Shown here in pieces: positions 62,276 to 64,000 of a stretch of DNA of 64,000 nt. The notes beneath the pieces are model-generated. The model did no database searches and was not told the origin of the DNA. It saw only the letters and a list, made by a program, of their open reading frames with translations. A program made the position numbers and the translations under genes. Origin of the DNA: Paraburkholderia phenazinium (lineage in GTDB: Bacteria; Pseudomonadota; Gammaproteobacteria; Burkholderiales; Burkholderiaceae). The stretch spans positions 3,286,001 to 3,350,000 of the forward strand of contig NZ_FSRU01000001.1 of the NCBI RefSeq assembly GCF_900142845.1, written 5' to 3'. The stretch's first letter is position 1. Every line of letters begins with the position of its first letter.

Positions 62276-64000
62276 ACGTGCGTCCCCCCTCCAATCCGGA
62301 CGCCCCCACGAACCCAGGCCGCCGACGCCTCCTCGTCGCCGGCTCCCTGACGGTGAGCTTCGCGCTGTTTCCTGCTGTGGACGTCATGGCCCAGCGGGCC
62401 ACGGAAGACGCCGCACCCAATGCTACCAGCGCAGCATTGACCAGCTTGCCTGGCAACCTGGCCGGGACGCCCTCGCTCGATGCATGGATACGCATCGACG
62501 AACATGGTCATATCACCGTATACACAGGCAAGGCTGAACTAGGCACGGGAATCAGCACCGGTTTCATCCAGATCGCCGCCGAGGAGCTTCAGGTTCGTCC
62601 CGGTGACATTCACCTGATCACCGCCGACACGGGCTCGACGCCGAACGAGGGCTACACCGCAGGCAGCCACTCCACCGCGGACAGCGGTACAGCCATCATG
62701 CATGCGAGCTCGCAAGTGCGTGTCCTGTTGCTGGAATCCGCCGCCGGCAAGTTGGGCGTGTCCGCCGATACGCTGCAGATCCGCGATGGGACGATCGTCG
62801 CGCCGGATAACCGCAGACTCACGTTCGGCGAGGCAGTCAGCGGTCTCAACCTGCACCGTAACGCCGTCGCGCAGTCGCAGTTGATCGCGCCGGCTCGACA
62901 TCACGTCATCGGGCAGCCGATACAGCGCATCGACATTCCCGGCAAAGTCACCGGTGGAGCGAGCTACGTGCAGGACATGCGCCTGCCCGGCATGCTCCAC
63001 GCAAGGGCGGTGCGCCCTCCCTCGTATGGCGCCAGGTTGATTTCCATCGACAACGCGGTGGAAATGATGCCGGGTGTCGTCAAGGTTGTCCGCGACGGCA
63101 GCTATCTTGCCGTGGTCGCCGAGGACGAATGGCAGGCGATCCAGGCAATGCGTGCGCTCGAGCGGACCGCCCGCTGGGACACCTCCGCGAAGCTGCCGAC
63201 GCCAGCGACAATCTACGAGACGCTGCTCACGCTCCCGCGGCGGGAAATTCAGGTGGCCGAGCAACATGGTCCGGCGCAACCTGCCGTGCGAACGCTGCAC
63301 GCCAGGTTCACGAAGCCGTATCTGTCCCACGGATCGATTGGGCCGTCGTGTGCCGTCGCGCATCTTGATCAGGGCAAGATGACCGTGTGGACGCACGCAC
63401 AAGGCGTATTCCCGCTGCGCGGCGGGCTCGCGGAGATGCTCGGCATGAAACCGGAATACATCCGCTGCATCCACGTTCCCGGCGCCGGTTGCTACGGCCA
63501 CAATCCCGCCGACGATGCCGCCGCCGATGCCGCACTCATCGCACGGGCCGTTCCCGGCCGACCGATACGTGTCCAATGGATGCGCGAGCAGGAACATACA
63601 TGGGATCTGTTCGGGCCAGCAATGGTGACGGACGTGCGCGCATCGCTCGACGCGACCGGCCACGTGATCGACTGGCAATATGAAATCTGGAGCAACACGC
63701 ACAACTTCCGTATCGACAACGCGGGGCGATTGCTCGGCGCGCAATATCTCGCGCAGCCCTTTACGCCTGCCCCGCCCCAACCCATCCCGATGCCGGAAGG
63801 CGGCGGCGACCGCAACAGCATACCGCTCTACAACTTCCCGAATTTCAACATCCAGCACCACTTTCTGCCGGACATGCCACTGCGAGTCTCAGCCCAGCGC
63901 GGACTCGGCGCCTTCCAGAACATATTTACGATCGAGAGCTTCATGGATGAGCTGGCCAGCGCGGCGCAGGTCGATCCTGTTGAATTCCGGCTGCGACATC
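62272..64000 (+). CDS. Molybdopterin-binding subunit, xanthine dehydrogenase family (partial, runs off the right edge)
   Basis: The frame is open for 576 codons to the window end. A Tat signal is clear (GRRRLLVAGSLTVSFALFPA). The xanthine dehydrogenase family large-subunit layout follows: VYTGKAELGTGISTGFIQIA, then a GKVTGGASYVQDMRLPGMLH start of the a/b hammerhead domain and the molybdenum cofactor domain. It resembles IorB-like oxidoreductases (isoquinoline or aldehyde oxidising). Substrate unknown; the C-terminus and any maturation genes are outside the window. Confidence 0.9.
   Translation, partial: MNVRPPSNPDAPTNPGRRRLLVAGSLTVSFALFPAVDVMAQRATEDAAPNATSAALTSLPGNLAGTPSLDAWIRIDEHGHITVYTGKAELGTGISTGFIQIAAEELQVRPGDIHLITADTGSTPNEGYTAGSHSTADSGTAIMHASSQVRVLLLESAAGKLGVSADTLQIRDGTIVAPDNRRLTFGEAVSGLNLHRNAVAQSQLIAPARHHVIGQPIQRIDIPGKVTGGASYVQDMRLPGMLHARAVRPPSYGARLISIDNAVEMMPGVVKVVRDGSYLAVVAEDEWQAIQAMRALERTARWDTSAKLPTPATIYETLLTLPRREIQVAEQHGPAQPAVRTLHARFTKPYLSHGSIGPSCAVAHLDQGKMTVWTHAQGVFPLRGGLAEMLGMKPEYIRCIHVPGAGCYGHNPADDAAADAALIARAVPGRPIRVQWMREQEHTWDLFGPAMVTDVRASLDATGHVIDWQYEIWSNTHNFRIDNAGRLLGAQYLAQPFTPAPPQPIPMPEGGGDRNSIPLYNFPNFNIQHHFLPDMPLRVSAQRGLGAFQNIFTIESFMDELASAAQVDPVEFRLRH

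Noticed and set aside
62539..63861. A 440-codon minus-strand frame opposite the molybdopterin subunit
   Set aside because: The plus-strand frame has the Tat signal and xanthine dehydrogenase family motifs; the minus frame has neither.

Overview
The window is high-GC beta-proteobacterial chromosome, most likely Paraburkholderia/Burkholderia. This rests on a pcaIJBDC protocatechuate operon, Burkholderia-style regulators and transporters, an RsaL-type regulator beside a LuxR gene, and codon use. I see no rRNA, tRNA or CRISPR array.

1-32 kb is mostly metabolic chromosome. The lower beta-ketoadipate operon (pcaI-J-B-D-C, minus strand) runs off the left edge, with two IclR-type sites upstream of pcaI. 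Next come a secreted subtilisin-like protease, a TPR/glycosyltransferase-9 protein, a LysR regulator, folE, an AraC regulator with a DMT exporter, and an EpsC-type serine acetyltransferase. A large minus-strand sugar-acid cluster follows (14.5-24.3 kb): an IlvD/Edd dehydratase, a four-gene ABC importer, an SMP-30 lactonase, an alpha-ketoglutarate-semialdehyde-type dehydrogenase and a DapA-like dehydratase. Together they fit non-phosphorylating oxidation of a pentose or sugar acid to alpha-ketoglutarate. A FadR-type GntR regulator lies 4 kb away and a perfect TTGT-NNN-ACAA operator sits at the promoter. A LuxR-type receptor and an RsaL-like repressor lie at 25.1-26.2 kb without a luxI. Then come a DHA2 exporter, the gntR gene, a UspA protein, an FNR regulator and an EgtB-like non-heme iron enzyme.

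32.0-54.6 kb is an accessory island. It starts at the 3' end of the EgtB-like gene with a Tn7-like transposition operon: a fused TnsA-TnsB transposase, TnsC and two TniQ proteins, without Cas genes. A KfrA-like coiled-coil protein and a tyrosine recombinase follow, behind a palindrome-rich 0.7-kb region. After IS66 debris comes the most interesting part. A three-gene ubiquitin-like operon (triple-ubiquitin protein, ThiF/E1-like adenylyltransferase, DUF6527-like Cys/His protein) is transcribed away from a four-gene operon (ribbon-helix-helix protein, GNAT acetyltransferase, XRE regulator, ImmA/IrrE protease). The two operons share a 134-bp region whose palindromic operators overlap both sigma70-type promoters. 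This looks like a switchable ubiquitin-like conjugation module, possibly for defence. Downstream are a possible ADP-ribosyltransferase-like protein, a DUF5677-like protein, a RelB/YafQ toxin-antitoxin pair, a decayed IS21 element, an AbiEi antitoxin whose toxin gene seems lost to that IS, and an XRE regulator with clear operators.

54.7-64 kb looks metabolic again. A LacI regulator diverges from a DHA2-like exporter with a large inverted repeat between them, and a LysR regulator diverges from an aldo/keto reductase. A signal-peptide SRPBCC protein and a periplasmic molybdenum hydroxylase operon follow (triple-heme cytochrome c, 2Fe-2S subunit, Tat-targeted molybdopterin subunit), cut by the right edge.
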